DNA of 64,000 bases from the NCBI GenBank assembly GCA_963691815.1, contig OY829648.1, forward strand, positions 25,660,917 through 25,724,916, in the 5' to 3' direction. Made by a program: the position numbers and the translations under genes. The DNA is from Echiichthys vipera. Lineage: Eukaryota > Chordata > Actinopteri > Perciformes > Trachinidae. The notes under the pieces are model-generated. The model was not told the DNA's origin, made no database searches, and was given only the letters and a program-made list of their open reading frames with translations. How positions within the stretch are numbered: position 1 is the stretch's first letter; the number at the start of each line of letters is the position of its first letter. This document shows positions 45,301-58,500 of this stretch, piece after piece.

Positions 45301-46870
45301 CTTTTTAGTCTGGTTTGTAACAGGAAGCAACAGGACAAGTGTAGGACAGGTATTTCCATATACAGGAATGATCTTTTTCAAAAACATTTCACCATAAATG
45401 TAAATGTGTGCTGGTTGTTGTTCTCATTTTTTATGTAGCTGCCAAAAAACGTGTGGTCAAAGTATCTCAATTGGCAGTGACGTTGTAAGCTGGATGCCTT
45501 GTTTTTGCAACAACAACAACAACAACACACATTTCTTACCACTATGTCTCATTTTTAATTCTTATAAACCCATAATTCAGGTAGGGATAACACTACATTG
45601 ATCATATGAGGAGGTTTGAAGGTGCTGTGTTTTGAATTCCACAAGCTTTCAGTGCTTTACCACGCATGAGTCATTCTGTTGATGGAGACAACTATATGAT
45701 CCACAGCAATGCCCAGTGCATTCCTGATCATATTAGCCTTTTAGGTCTGGGCCTGGGGAGTATAGTTGGCTCAAATCTGCTCTGGAAAACAATAGGCTGC
45801 ATACCACCACCACCACCACTGCGTGTAGGTTGTGAAATGAGGAGAAAGAGGAATCGCAGTCATGGATTAAACGATTGAAACGACCAAAGGCGTTTTCTCT
45901 GTAACCATCAGTGTTAAAGTTTGTCATCCTCCTCGAGTTTACCTCCACTTACTCTCAGTTTACTTGTGCTGTTGGTGTTCAGCTCAGCAAGATAAGGGAG
46001 TCATAGATCACAAGGCGGTGTTTAGTGTTCTGGGAGACACGGTTTATTTTGGTGCCAAGGTTTTGCATACTGATGAGCAGCTCCTGTGCCCACAGCACCG
46101 TAGGAGACTGGGAGAGTGTGTGTAGGCTATACGCAAGTCCTTGAGCTTTCCAGCAAAGGAGAAGATGAAATGGAGAAAGTGGTATCTGGAGTCTCATCTG
46201 ATTCAATAAGAGTAAAGAGCGCGTGGATACCAGGAGAGATGCTTTGATCACATTAACAGATTGTGTGGCACTGATTCACCCTACAAAGAAGGTAGGAATT
46301 ACAGTGGGAACTTCGGAGCATTAATTAAGGGTTTCTTTTTCTACTATTTTCATAAGGTATAGTGAATTTCATGCATTTATGTATGATGCATGAAATATGT
46401 AATGAATATGGCCACACACTGGTTTTACACATACATGTTAGTTTACTCATCACTGAGAGTACTGAGAGCCTGTGAAGACAGTCTGACAAGATAAGCCTGA
46501 TGACGTCTTGAGTTAGACTTGATTTCAAATATTCTACAGAAAACCTGTGTTACACACTCGGGTTTGTCAGTTTGACATTGTCAGGACATTAGGCGAGCAG
46601 TGAAGGTGAAATGAAAGATGCTTTTAAATTGCATTCTGGGATTTGTAGGATCCAGGTTTTTCTAAAGCATGACCCATTTTAGGGATTCAAAGTCAGGATT
46701 CCTCAGTCTCTGCTCCTTCAGTTTTGACCATTCTTTTTTACTCGTTTCCGACTTCACAACTTCACGACTGAGTCACTCGAGTCTCCCTTTAACCTGAGGA
46801 GAAAAGTGCCACTTTTGTGTTATTGAAGCACAACTGGTCAAATCAACAAAATGAGCTACGTATAAAAAGT

Positions 46871-47200
46871 TAGCCTGGAAATCCACATCCACATGTATCC
46901 ATATAGAGGGCCTGGCAGCGAGCTTTAGGCCTCCACAATTCAAGGGGCGGCACCAACGCATGCAACAGCAGTTCAAAATACCACTGCACGCGATTGGGTC
47001 GCACTACGACCGACAATGACCAATCAGACCAATGAACAATGTAACATTTTAAGCCGACTTTGCAGCCGACTACGCCCATAACAGATAGTACGATTTGATT
47101 GGTGAGTTGAGATTTTCTGACATAGTTAATGAGCTCGTACACAGAGGGAACTGCAGAGTAAATCGAAATTTGCCAGCGGTGCATCTAGATTTCCAAGGTA
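46871..47200. repeat. MITE-like element with inverted ends
   Basis: The left end gcctggaaatccaca and the right end tctagatttccaagg are imperfect inverse repeats, each flanked by TA. This suits a Tc1/mariner-type MITE of about 330 bp. It contains several ATTGG/CCAAT words (gaccaatcagacc). No coding frame. Confidence 0.5.
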
Positions 47201-47335
47201 GGAAAAAGTCACATTCTTGAGCTTTTTTTGAGGAATGTTTTTGAAATGGCAAAAAAAATGAGATGACATTATGTGGATCAATTTTTACATCTGGTTTTGG
47301 CAGTTAAGCATATTATTTTGTACGTTTTTGTGCAG

Positions 47336-47493
47336 GCAAAAGCGAGCCACTGAAGAAGGCATGTGGCGGATATTATGGCTTACAGCTGGCATATACCCCT
47401 CGGGAGCCAACAGCTGGCCGCCTCATACCATCCTGTAGCCGGGGCCCCTCTGCCTGAGCTCCACGCACCTCACGCAGCATACCTTTTGACTTC
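47336..47493 (+). promoter_or_regulatory. cdkl5: cdkl5 leader in exon 2 with two uORFs
   Basis: After acceptor tttgtgcag, ATG 47361 opens a 25-codon uORF that stops at TAG 47436-47438. ATG 47375, in strong context (A at -3, G at +4), opens a 40-codon uORF whose TGA (47495-47497) overlaps the main ATG (47494-47496) as ATGA. The main ATG has a weak context (T at -3). Confidence 0.8.
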
Positions 47494-49167
47494 ATGAAGA
47501 TCCCTGACATCGGTGATGTGATGAATAAATTCGAAGTCCTTGGGATTGTGGGTGAAGGTAAGAGTTCTCATGTGATGCCACTGCAAAATTGAACAAGGTG
47601 AAGTTTATAAGTATAGTATGTGCATTTTTATTCTGCAGTAGTAACTGCTGGTCCGGTCCAGTCTTCAGCCACAGCCTTTCATGTGAGGTGGTACATTCAC
47701 TAAATTTGCTGTAGGGCTTTTCAGTGAGTAATCATCATTTGATTGTTTTTATTCCATTTGCCTGCGGAACAAGACTTGATCTGCTGCTCATGACTCTACA
47801 ACTCAGTGAGGTCAAGGACAATTTTCAATGTGCATTCATTAGTTAGAATTTTAACACTGAGGCTGAATTGAAGGCACTGCGACCTGAATTCAAACTTGTG
47901 TTGTTATTGTAGAAATGAAGAGGTGGACTGTGGGATTCTCTTTTATTGCTGTAAATATCCGTGGGACAGGGTGATTTGATAGTTCAGTTCCCCTGAAATG
48001 CTTTGCGTGGATTTTCTCTCTCCTCAAGCCACTCGCTTGATATAAAGTGGCAGAGGCCCTGAGGTGATGCCACCCACTTGTCCCACTTTTCACTCCCCTA
48101 CTCCCACATCCTAGAAGTTTTATAATGTGTGTATAATGTGACGCTAGAAGACACAGGAACACCCTGAACGGGATTTTGAAAGCTGACGTTCTGTCCAAAG
48201 ATGAGTCTTTCTGGAATGAACTCAGCACTTTTAGTCCCATATGAAACTGCAGAGTTCAAGAAGTATTTCAGTCCAGCTCTACTAACTGCCTCTGCACTCA
48301 CGGCACAGTGCGCTCCGCTTGATCCAGCATCATAGATTTTTCCTTACTGATCTAGAGGTCATTCAATTTTGTTAATCATTGAAGACTTTGTGCAGCATGA
48401 AGGCTCACCCCAGCAATTGAAATACACAGGATCTGCAATTATATCCGGCTCCTTTTATTTCACGTTGTGTTATCATCTTTTGACAGTTTTTGAAACAATT
48501 TTATTCCTGTGCCAAGATTCGAGTGTAAGCTGACAAATAGCATATATTTAATTCAAAAAGTTCCATTCTTTTCATGCTGTCCAGTTTATTTGTTGTTTGT
48601 CTCTATCCTTTTCTTTCAAGTTCGCTTGAGTTTGATGCCATTTCTCTATTTTACTGCGCTATGGATTCCATGAACAAGGAAGTATTTTTAAAACAATCCA
48701 GACTAAAAGTACGATTCAATAGTTGTTTGTATAAATATTCGTTGTTAACTCAGGTAGATGATGAAGATATATATATCAATATCATACTCATACTCAATGG
48801 AATACTCAAAAATCATCATCATTGATGTACGTGCAATTTGAAGTTAATGTGTTAAAATGTACAAAACTACTTGTCAGGTATTTTATGTTTTCTTATGTCA
48901 TTGGAGTCGAAAGGATTGCTTCTGTGGGGCAACAAAAGAGCTGCACATATCCGTCTTCTCTCAGTCGTAGTCTTTTAGTGTGTTAGAACAAAGGTAGATA
49001 TATTAGAGCAGCCTGCTGAAGAGAGAACACGACTTCTTGCAGTGCTGATGTGTTTGTGGAGCAGTTCATCATATGCCTGCTCTGTCCAAGAATTCCTCTT
49101 GAGACCTTAGGGGATACGTGTGTGTGTGTGTGTGCGCGTGTGTGTGCGCGTGTGCATGTGTATGTGT

Positions 49168-49250
<83 letters not shown>

Positions 49251-49739
49251 ACTGCCAGGGTCGATAACATCAGAACTACAGTAGCTTGCCAGCACTTGTG
49301 TCCTACTTTCTGAGCCACCTGTCCTTTTATAGTGGAGGATGTTTTTTCCTCGATTTGTGGGAACATATGAGAAACATGAAAAAAAAATGCTTTTCATGTT
49401 ATAGTAAAGTGCTGAAATAAAAAGTTTCAGTAGGCTCCAGTCTTCTTAGCATTGTTGGCCAACTCAGACTTCCTAAATCGAGCTAATGTTTATGAATGAC
49501 TGTAATAGGTCATGCTGGAATGGTTATATCACAGATCAACATTTTAAAACTGAATTTATGCTGTTATTATTATCTTATGTGGGTTTGTTTGTAGCTCTGC
49601 TTGAAGGCAAACATAGCTCTGGAATACATGAATACTTTGAATATTCATGAATAGATGAGCTGTGGTGAATCTCAGTTAAACATGTGCTTTGCATCTTTTT
49701 TTAGGTGCCTATGGTGTTGTTTTGAAGTGCCGACACAAG
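47494..49739 (+). CDS. cdkl5: CDKL5 serine/threonine kinase, N-terminal 33 residues (gene continues past the window)
   Basis: Coding pieces 47494-47557 (64 nt) and 49705-49739 (35 nt) join in frame as MKIPDIGDVMNKFEVLGIVG and EGAYGVVLKCRHK. Seen: the ATP-binding glycine loop GEGAYG at residues 20-25, with the following VVLK. The catalytic lysine and the rest of the kinase domain are beyond the right edge. From memory, the human gene has the same 64- and 35-nt pieces at this place and near-identical residues. CDKL5 is a CMGC-group kinase acting in neurons and at cilia/microtubules; human loss causes an epileptic encephalopathy. Only about 3 percent of the protein is visible, but the sequence and the neighbourhood make the identification firm. 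Confidence 0.93.
47558..49704 (+). other. cdkl5: cdkl5 intron 2
   Basis: Between donor GAAG|gtaaga and acceptor ttttttag. Holds the TG microsatellite at 49117-49248 and no recognised exon. Confidence 0.7.
49117..49248. repeat. (TG)n microsatellite with CG and TC interruptions
   Basis: A TG array with early gcgcgtg, catgtgtatg and tctg interruptions followed by about 40 clean units. Confidence 0.96.
49705..49739 (+). CDS. cdkl5: cdkl5 35-nt exon (glycine loop)
   Basis: Acceptor ctttttttag and donor gtaagagc surround 35 nt encoding (G)AYGVVLKCRHK. Too short for open-frame searches; found by matching the CDKL5 N-terminus. Skipping it would shift the frame. Confidence 0.92.
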
Positions 49740-52534
49740 GTAAGAGCTTACGGATTTTCATATAATCACTGGTCAAATCATCAGTTGTTTTTTCAAATCC
49801 TTATCTTATTGTGATATAGTGATATTCTATGTTTGTCTGGTTATTAACAAATACCTTAAAAAGACCAAAACCCAAAAGGAACTGGTCCTACTAGCGAATA
49901 ATGTCTGTGTAGCCTAAAATAGCTTATTTCTCTATGCCAACCTCCGTTGTAGTAAAAAAAACTTACCGTTACACTCTTCATTACCATGAAGTCACGAGTC
50001 AATCCCACATACACAGTCTTGGTGCCGTGAATACCAGAGCACCAAGTATGGATTAATCCACAGCTGAAAATAGTCCCAACAAATTCACTATTTACTCCTA
50101 TTTGAGTAAGTGTTTTCTAGAAGCTACAGTGCCCAGATCTTTAAGGAAACTATTTATCCTTTTAAAAAAATATATAAATATATATTCATGACCCAAATTT
50201 TAAGATTTACGACTTTAGTAAGTTGGGTCTGAGAACCACAAACCAGCTGGGGAAGATGAAGTCAGGCTGGTTGGTTGCTTTTGGGATTTGTTGACAATGA
50301 CAAATATATAGACTATCTCCAGATCAGAGTGTCCTCTGTGTTTATCTAAAAAAAAAAAACAAAAAAAAAAGATAAGTTAGTTAGCTAGTTGACATAAGGT
50401 GCATGACATAAGGAAGTTTGTCTGAAGCAAGTGGTCATCATGCACCTGGTCACACCACTTTAGTGCCCCTGCAGTGGTCCTTAGAATTACTGTGATGCCT
50501 TAAGTGGCTCCCATGGACTGCCGGATAATTACTGATAGTCTTTTTGTCTCTGCTCGGGTTCATTAGTAAGAAAGAGCTGCTTTGAATTGCAACACATTTG
50601 TCAACTGAATTCTCCCACTACTGCCACTTCAATTGTTTTCATTAGTGTAAAAGAGGCTCTGATACGGTAGTTTGTCTTGAATCAATTCGTTTTAGCTGGG
50701 ACCAGCAGTTCCATAGTTTGCTCTGTTGATCGGTCGGTGGTGGCCAAAATGTGGTACGGGGGTCAAGTGTTCGCGAGGTTGTGTGTTTGTTTGGATGCAT
50801 GCATGTACGGGGTCGCAGCTGTTGTAGATCCGTGCTTGTTTAACATAAGGATAAGGAAACCAAAGCGTCAACAAAAAGAAACGGTATGACTGTGAAAAGC
50901 AGACGACCTCCACTGCAGTAATAGACTTGTCATCTCAGTCCATTTAAGGAAGAGGCTGTGCCAGGAATTGACAGGAATCCAGCATGAATGAGGAGACTAA
51001 CTACCTCCTACTGACAGAGATTTGCATGGAAAAGACAAAACACTTTCTGAGCCTTCCTCATCAAGATCTGTGATGTTTTTCTTGTTCTACAATGCTGTGC
51101 ATCTGCCTTCATTACAGTGTTTTTTGAAGCAACGGCCTTATTCAATGTATCCATTATCCAGGTTTCTAATGAGATCAAGTTATCTTAAGTGTGAGCATTG
51201 CAAAAGACAACAGCATCAGACCTGATGTTGAGCTAGCACTCAGAAGTGAGGAAAAAGAAGAAAGCCCTGCTGTAAGCCGGAATCACAGCCTATAATTACT
51301 GGGCTTTATTATTCAGACTGATTGATCCCAGAACTAGGCTGCAAATGTCTCCATTTTATACAACAGAACTCACATCATCAGACATCGGTTAGGTCCATAC
51401 AACAGACAAAGGCTGTTGCTTTGTCTGCAACACTTTTTTTTCTCTTCATTTGTTTAAAAGTACATCCTCCTCACCATAACCGCAATAATAACACACTCAT
51501 TCACTGTCTGAAGGTTTTATCAGAATAGCTAGCATCAAAGCCAGACAGATACATCAGCTGGTCTGGTCTGTGTTGGAGAATAAAATAATTCATATTGGTC
51601 AATATTAATCTGATTTTTTTAATGTATTGATTTTGACTCAATAATCCAGTTTTGGCTATAGGGCTCTGGTTTAAATACAGTTTAATTACACGATCAATGA
51701 GCTTCATATTCTTTACATTTCCATAGGTGCTGCAATCGATAGGACTAAAAAAAAGTGATGGTCTATTTAGTTGTAGTGGCTTTGTTTTGGAAAGTCTAGA
51801 AGAGTCCCACACATATTCATTTGACCCCTATTCAGTTAGTGGAGTGCTAAACACGACAGCAGACGGCCAGGTCAGCAGAAGTCTCTAGTGGACCTGCAGC
51901 TGTCTGCTGTTCAGAAATAACAGACTGTAGAATTAAAGTGACTAATGGGAATTGAGTATTCAACAAAGCAGTGTAATAAATGTTGGTCTTATGTCAATGT
52001 TTTTTTCGGGTTGTGTTGTCAACTTACAGTGGCCTAAAAATACATGTAGTCAATATACTTCATATTCATAATGGTTCAAACTAAATGTGCAATTCCCCTT
52101 ATACACCTCACGGCCATTTTGAAAACCAGAACTAGGCTAGAGGGTACGATAAACCAGAAGTTAACAGAATGAATGAATACATGCCTCATACACTCTCTCC
52201 CTTCCTCCCTTTTCTCTGTCTTTTCTTAAATCATATAGTTATTTCTTCTTGTTAACTCTGAGACAACAATCATCTTAGGGTGATGACACTTCCACCAGTG
52301 TTGCTGGATTGCAAGATTGACTAAAGAGACACACACTAAGGTTTTGACTAGGTAAACAGTCTTGAAGTAATACCTGAATCCTCTTTGTCTGAGACCGAGA
52401 CAAAACAGAGTGAAAATGAGTATTAAAACACTAGGGGGGGCTACAAACCTGGCTCTGCTAACCAGAAGTTCCCTCACGCGGGGTTGAGACTCTAAATAAA
52501 GGCAGCTAAAGCAAACTCTGCTGTCGCTAACAAG

Positions 52535-52735
52535 CTAGCATTGCCTCGCATTGCCAGACCATACTTCAGCACTTATCATTCTGGGATAAAGGGAAAAATT
52601 GGCTGGCTTGTTTGTATTTAATCACATTTATCTTGGGCTGGGCTAAAGGGACCTTGCAAGAAAAGATAGCAGAGGCCCAAAGATTACTTTATCCCAGCAC
52701 TGTACATCCGATAAGCCAGACTACTACCTAGCATT
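52535..52735. repeat. Short element flanked by an 8-bp direct repeat
   Basis: ctagcatt at 52535-52542 and 52728-52735 flanks a 185-bp insert beginning gcctcgcattgccagacca, which I recognise as the start of a common teleost MITE. The right end is gccagactactac. An 8-bp duplication points to a hAT-type element. Its terminal repeats are poor. Confidence 0.55.
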
Positions 52736-55189
52736 TTCCTCGCCAATTTACGGCCTCTCGCGGACAAAATGTATGATCTTCGGCTGCGGACCACCACTCA
52801 TTTATGGTTTATGGACTGCAACATTGTGATTTTCACAGAAACATAACAGCAGCAGTGTTCCCAACACTGATCACAGAATGTTACGTCTTCTGGTCTAACT
52901 CTCAAGAGAGACCTGAAAAAATGTAACTCTTTGTGGCCACGGAAGGTAAGTGTCGAACCCTGAGAGGTACATTTGGTAACGCAACACTGAGGCAGCATAT
53001 GAATCCAGCGGTCCTACATTACCTTCATCCTCCTCAGCCTCGTTTTGATTTGAGATGCTGACGTAGGTGAATAAGGTGATGGGGAAGTCATTTGTCATTT
53101 GTAGTGATGCACATTGCTTTATTTTATTATCAAGCTAATTTTGGAAGGTCTTCTTAATAAGCTCATTACACTCATTATTTCTCTGGCATACAACAGAGGT
53201 ACACCAATCCCCAACAAGTCTGACATTTTAATGCTCTTCTGCTGGTCCTGTGTGTTGGAAGTTCCTATATATATATATGCAGCTGTGATATCTGTTGGGA
53301 ACGTCATTTTTGACGTGTGAAAACACCAGAGGATTAATTCTCTGACTGCAGATCAATATGGACCAGTGCCATCTGGAAAATATTGTATTGTTAGTGTGAA
53401 TGAAGAGACATGTTTTTTCAAAGGCTAACACACAGATCTATACTGCATAATTATGTGTGCATACACACAGACGTGGGCACACACAGTCAAACACAGCTTA
53501 TGCACACACATGCACACAGCAGAAGGGTTTGATGGTGTGTGACTATGGTCTGGGAAGTGAACTGGCCAGAGAAAATGGCTGTATTTTTGTAACAAGTGCT
53601 GCGGAGTCGCAGCTGCTCGTGCTTACAAAACATGCTTATTTCACCAACGACACGCCCCTCAAATTTGGTTTATACAGTACTTGTATTTAACAGGAATAAT
53701 GAGATTCTAAGAACGATCTGTGGACACATTTAGAAAGGATGGAAATACAAGTGCATGTTCATCAATGTCCACATAATCTGAATCTATTTAAGGGACTGCT
53801 GGATGTGCTTACCCCTACGTATGCTTCACAATATCTGATCACAGACTTAAGAGTCAGCTGGGCTTAGTGTTACATAAGGCTGTCTCCATACCAGAATTAT
53901 GAGTATTTTAAGATTACAAAAGAAAAGTGGTAAATGCCAGAAAGGTAAGAAATGCTTTAATTTAGTAATTAATATTTCCCTTCTTTTATTTTGAGGATTC
54001 CTTCGCGTACCACCAGAGAGACCTTGCGTTTACCAGTGGTATACGTACCGCAGTTTGAGAACCAGTGGGATAGAACGTTACACAAATTACACCACAGTCA
54101 TTTAGACTGTTCATAATATGGTTATAAACAACCAAGTCTCTTTCCGTGTATTGCATTTGTCTGATGATTTAGACGTCCCGAATCTCGCTATTGCCCTCCC
54201 GTTCTTCTTCACCCCCATATGTTTGTTTAATTCCAGTTTCTCGCAAGCCGCATGACAGAGACGTCATCAACAAGCCCATTTGCTTCCTGTGAATTCCCAC
54301 ACTTTGAGCTCAGTTGGAGATTACACAGACTTTGCACTGGGGAGCTGGCAGGGTTAAGTCCGCTTGATGTCCAATCCAACTGATTCGGATATTTCCATTC
54401 ATTCATACAGCTCTGCTAGTGACAGGCATTCATGAGTATTGAACGTTAAAAAGTGTGTATTGACATCTCTTCATGCAGGCAGTTGATCCTAAATAGGTTT
54501 GTGTTCGTGCTTAACAACAATTTACTCTAGAAGCCAGAACTGAGCATATACCCCCAAGTAGGCAGAGTTTAATAAGTGACAGAATACAGACTAAATGTAA
54601 AAATGAAGCTGATACAAAACATGATGCTTGATGTTGCAGCCGTGCAAAGGGACACACTTTTCATGTTTTGCCGGCTAATTAATGTTTTCAAGTTTCCTGC
54701 TTCACTTAGCACTTTTGTGCTATCTCGTCACATTTTGCCACATCTAATGATAAAGAGAGCACCCAGAATAAAAATACAACATGCTGCTGTGTCAAGAGTG
54801 TTGAGCACACTGGGACACATAGAAGTTCTTGTGTTGTAGTTCTTGCTCATCTTTTATTCATTTCTTGTCCATGTAGGCTAAATGGGTCACCAAAAGAACA
54901 TGTTTGGGTTGACTAATTCTACCCACTGTGTAATGGACATACAGTGTTTTATTGTGGAGTGATGAGAGAAAGGGGAAACTAGATTCAAGGAGGCTGCAGC
55001 TATGTGTGCACCTTTTGCCAGCTGAGCCACAAGGACACTCCAGGTCCTTTTCGCCCGTCTGTTTGCTGTATGCTTGATAAAACCCTATGAATTATGGTAA
55101 TTTGTTGTAAGCCAATTTACTGCAAGAGGCTTTTGTCACTAATCTTCATCATACTAGTGGAGCCCCAGTGAGGATATTGGCTGTTTTTA

Positions 55190-55520
55190 AAATATGAAGT
55201 TCAAGCTAAGTCATTTCACAATAACTACTGGATAGATTGCCATGAAATTTGGTACACACATCCATGTCCCACTTTGTGATGAATCAAAATCACTTTGCTT
55301 GTTCACTGACTGTCTATATAGCCTTAGCTTCAGTTAAGATTTTCAGTTTTTCCACTTGGTTTTCAACCAAATAACTCCAAACTGATGACATTCCCATCAG
55401 CTTTACCTGTTCATTGTGCTTAGTCCTAAATAACACATTTTAATATGGTAACAAGCTAAACTAACATTATGCATGGTAAACATCAGCATGTTTGCATTGC
55501 TGCTAGCATGGTTGTAGACT
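55190..55520. repeat. Dispersed fish repeat (tgccatgaaatttggta type)
   Basis: attgccatgaaatttggtac, acatccatgtcccac, gatgacattcccatcagctt, taacaagctaaact and aaacatcagcatgtttgcat occur in the order of a very common teleost repeat. Class not decided from sequence. Confidence 0.65.
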
Positions 55521-58500
55521 CTTAGTCTTTCTGAACGGGATGGTATGGATTGCTAGACCAAAAAAGATATTGCGATAACTCCTGAGGACAAAATATGTAA
55601 TATGAACTGTGGACGTGAGATGAAATGGTGAGAATATGGCTAATTTCCTAATTTTTTTTGAACTGCTAGCACTATTGTTGTAAAATGACTTGTTTGCTTC
55701 ATGAACTCTTCTTCTCATCAGTTATGAATATAATTGGTCATAATGGCATTTTTTTCACCAAATAGAAACATACAAAACACTTTTTGCCTGTGTTGACGAA
55801 ACTGGGAATATCAGCACTGATAGTGAAACCCCCCTTTTTACTTGCTCCAGTTTGCCCTTGAGTTCATTGACATGTTAACTCAAGGTAGATTGCAGCTAAC
55901 CTACATATGGCTCTTAATGTTTGCACACTACAACTGTAAATTTCTGCACATGTTCTTCACATGTTGTAGTACATGGTGTCAGGGGTGGCTCATAGGACAG
56001 GAGTTTATATTGTGTTTCAACAGACTGGGCTGTTCTGTGTCACAAAGCAAGGAAATTAGCTGTATTTATCCAAACACATTGATGCAATTGGACTTTATTA
56101 TCCTTTATTATTTTTCAAAACAAATTTACCTATTTGCTCAATACAGTAGCAAAGTATGTAGCATTTACTGAAGAGAAAATGAAAAACAATGAAAGTGTGT
56201 GAGGTGTCTTTGAACATGTTGCAGACTCTCTGTTTATCACTAGTTTCACTGGTAGACCCACCCAGCTCTAGACCTGTGGATTTACAAATGAAACACTTTG
56301 AGTCTAAGCTGAAACTTACCTCTGAAGTTAGTCAAATACAAAGGCTTTCTCTCTAGCAGCTAATCTAAATCCTGGATAAGGCTGGTTTATGGCCATTGGC
56401 AGTCCTTTAGCATGCGTCAGTATGAGAATTGTTGTGAGTGGGGTAAACATAGCCGTGGTGAGTATTTATTTAAGCGTGGAACACCTCTCAGGAATGCACA
56501 CTGCACATGGCATCACCCTGAATGTGCTTATCATCCCATGAACTGGTTTATCTAGCCAGCTGCTTGCAGTGGCTTTACAAACATTAGAGGGGTATCGTTC
56601 TTCTGATCTAACGCTACGCATTGAACCCATTTCAGACAATGTTGAACAACTTCTTTAAGCATCAGTGCTCTTGAACATATCCACCATAAAAAAAGATCAT
56701 GCTACTGTTACAACACAAATTAAGCTAGAAATGTAACACATGGGGCAGGCTGCATTAGGTCAATAGACAGTTTTCTGTTGCTCTGTCTCTGTCATTTAAC
56801 ATGGATTTGCTATTTGCTAATTTTGTTTTACTGATTTGACAGTTCAAAGTCAGAGAGAGGCAGCTATTTTGGTGATTAACTCTCTAAATACAAGACAGAG
56901 AGCAGAAGTGCAAATCTGCTAAAAAAAAATGTACATGTGTGCACTTTCCATCAGTTAATTAGTAGCAGAGGCACTGGGGTACCATGCTAGCCGGCACATA
57001 AATAATCTGAGACATAATGAGAGGAAGGTATACACATCAGTGTGTGTAGGATGGTGTTTGGCACCAACAGGAAATTAAATACAGTTTGATATCATTCTAA
57101 AAAATACCACTGCCTGGATTGTTCATACTGCTTCACCATTGGCTGAATGTTCACTAAGAAAGGCTCTGTGTTGGCATCTGTCTTTAGCCCTCAGGGCTTC
57201 TGTGGACCTAAACCAAGCTAGGAAAATACAGCCCCATGCCATACTAGAGCTGCCAGGAAGCCTTCACCATAAGAAACAAGCATGTAGTCTTCTTTTGGCA
57301 TGTGCCACATATGTTCTTACTCCCTTGCTAATAATAGGATGACTCATGTGATCCTGTGATGCTTTCTGCTGCGCAGGAGAACTCTTGCTCTGTTTGTTGT
57401 TCTCAACTCACAAAATCGTTTGTTTACATTTAATAATGGGCTTGATTATGCGATACAAGCTGTCCAGTTTAAATTATTCCCTGCAAAGTTGTCTACAGAC
57501 TGCAATTAATAGACCTGACCTATTATATAAGGGAAACAGATTTACTTGTTTACATAGCTGTCTGTTTCTTCTCACATGTCAACTGATGCATGGACATCTC
57601 TGTCAAGAGGTATCTTTATCTACAATCAACTCGAGCTGACGTCTTTCTCTTAGGTTTTCCTGCCAACATCACATTAGCCTCTATTCTAAGAACATTAGGA
57701 TCAGCAGCAGTCCTCCCCCTTCTGTTCCAATCAGCTTAACTTGTGCCTTGTATTACAGTAAATGTCGCATTGCCTCAGTTTTCGCAAACACAATTTCAAT
57801 GTACAAAACTCACTAATTCACTTCATACTTAGCTTTGAAGACAAAATGCTATGCACATATAAAGTTCTGAACCCTAAATCCTGTGATTTTTTTTGCAAGA
57901 GTCCCCTCATATTAGTTGCCACAGAGTAAAAACACAAATTCATCATCATCATTTTTTTGTACAATATGTAGGATTTGCTGCAAAATATCCCAGGGAATCC
58001 TAACTGAATCGATCTGCTCTATAATCAAATTGTCTTTATGTAGCCGTCATCACATACTAATATGATTTGAAGGGGAAAAAAGTCATCCTTTCATGTTGTC
58101 CTGGAGACATATCAATCACTACTCGTGACTTTGCTTTTGTGTGGGCAGATAACTTTTCAATGATGCTGACTACTTCAAGGACTACCTTTACACTTGTCTG
58201 ACTCTGGCTGATGTCCAATCATTACATAGCCAGACCACCTCTGCAGCCAGGGCCGGGACTTTTATCATGAAGAAGATTAATTATATTAATCTCCTTTGAT
58301 TGATGAAAATCTATTACACGTAATTAAATACTTAAAATTTTCCAAACTGAATTATTTTAGAGTATGGCTGAGGAGACAGAGCCCTGATGCTGTCTCTGTG
58401 GTAAGAGTGGTTAGGGTTAGCTTAGTACAAAATTATGGAAATATGGGGTACAGCTAGTTTGGCTCTGTGCAAATGTTACAAAATCCACCTACCAGCACCC

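Larger units (their letters stand above)
44940..47335 (+). other. cdkl5: cdkl5 intron 1
   Basis: Contains facing CA and TG microsatellites near its start, small CAA (45511-45530) and ACC (45805-45820) runs, and a MITE-like element at 46871-47200. No coding exon was recognised. Confidence 0.6.

Noticed and set aside
52798..53098. Cys-rich minus-strand frame reminiscent of a THAP-type finger
   Set aside because: The spacing of Cys and His does not fit the family and there is no supporting splice structure.
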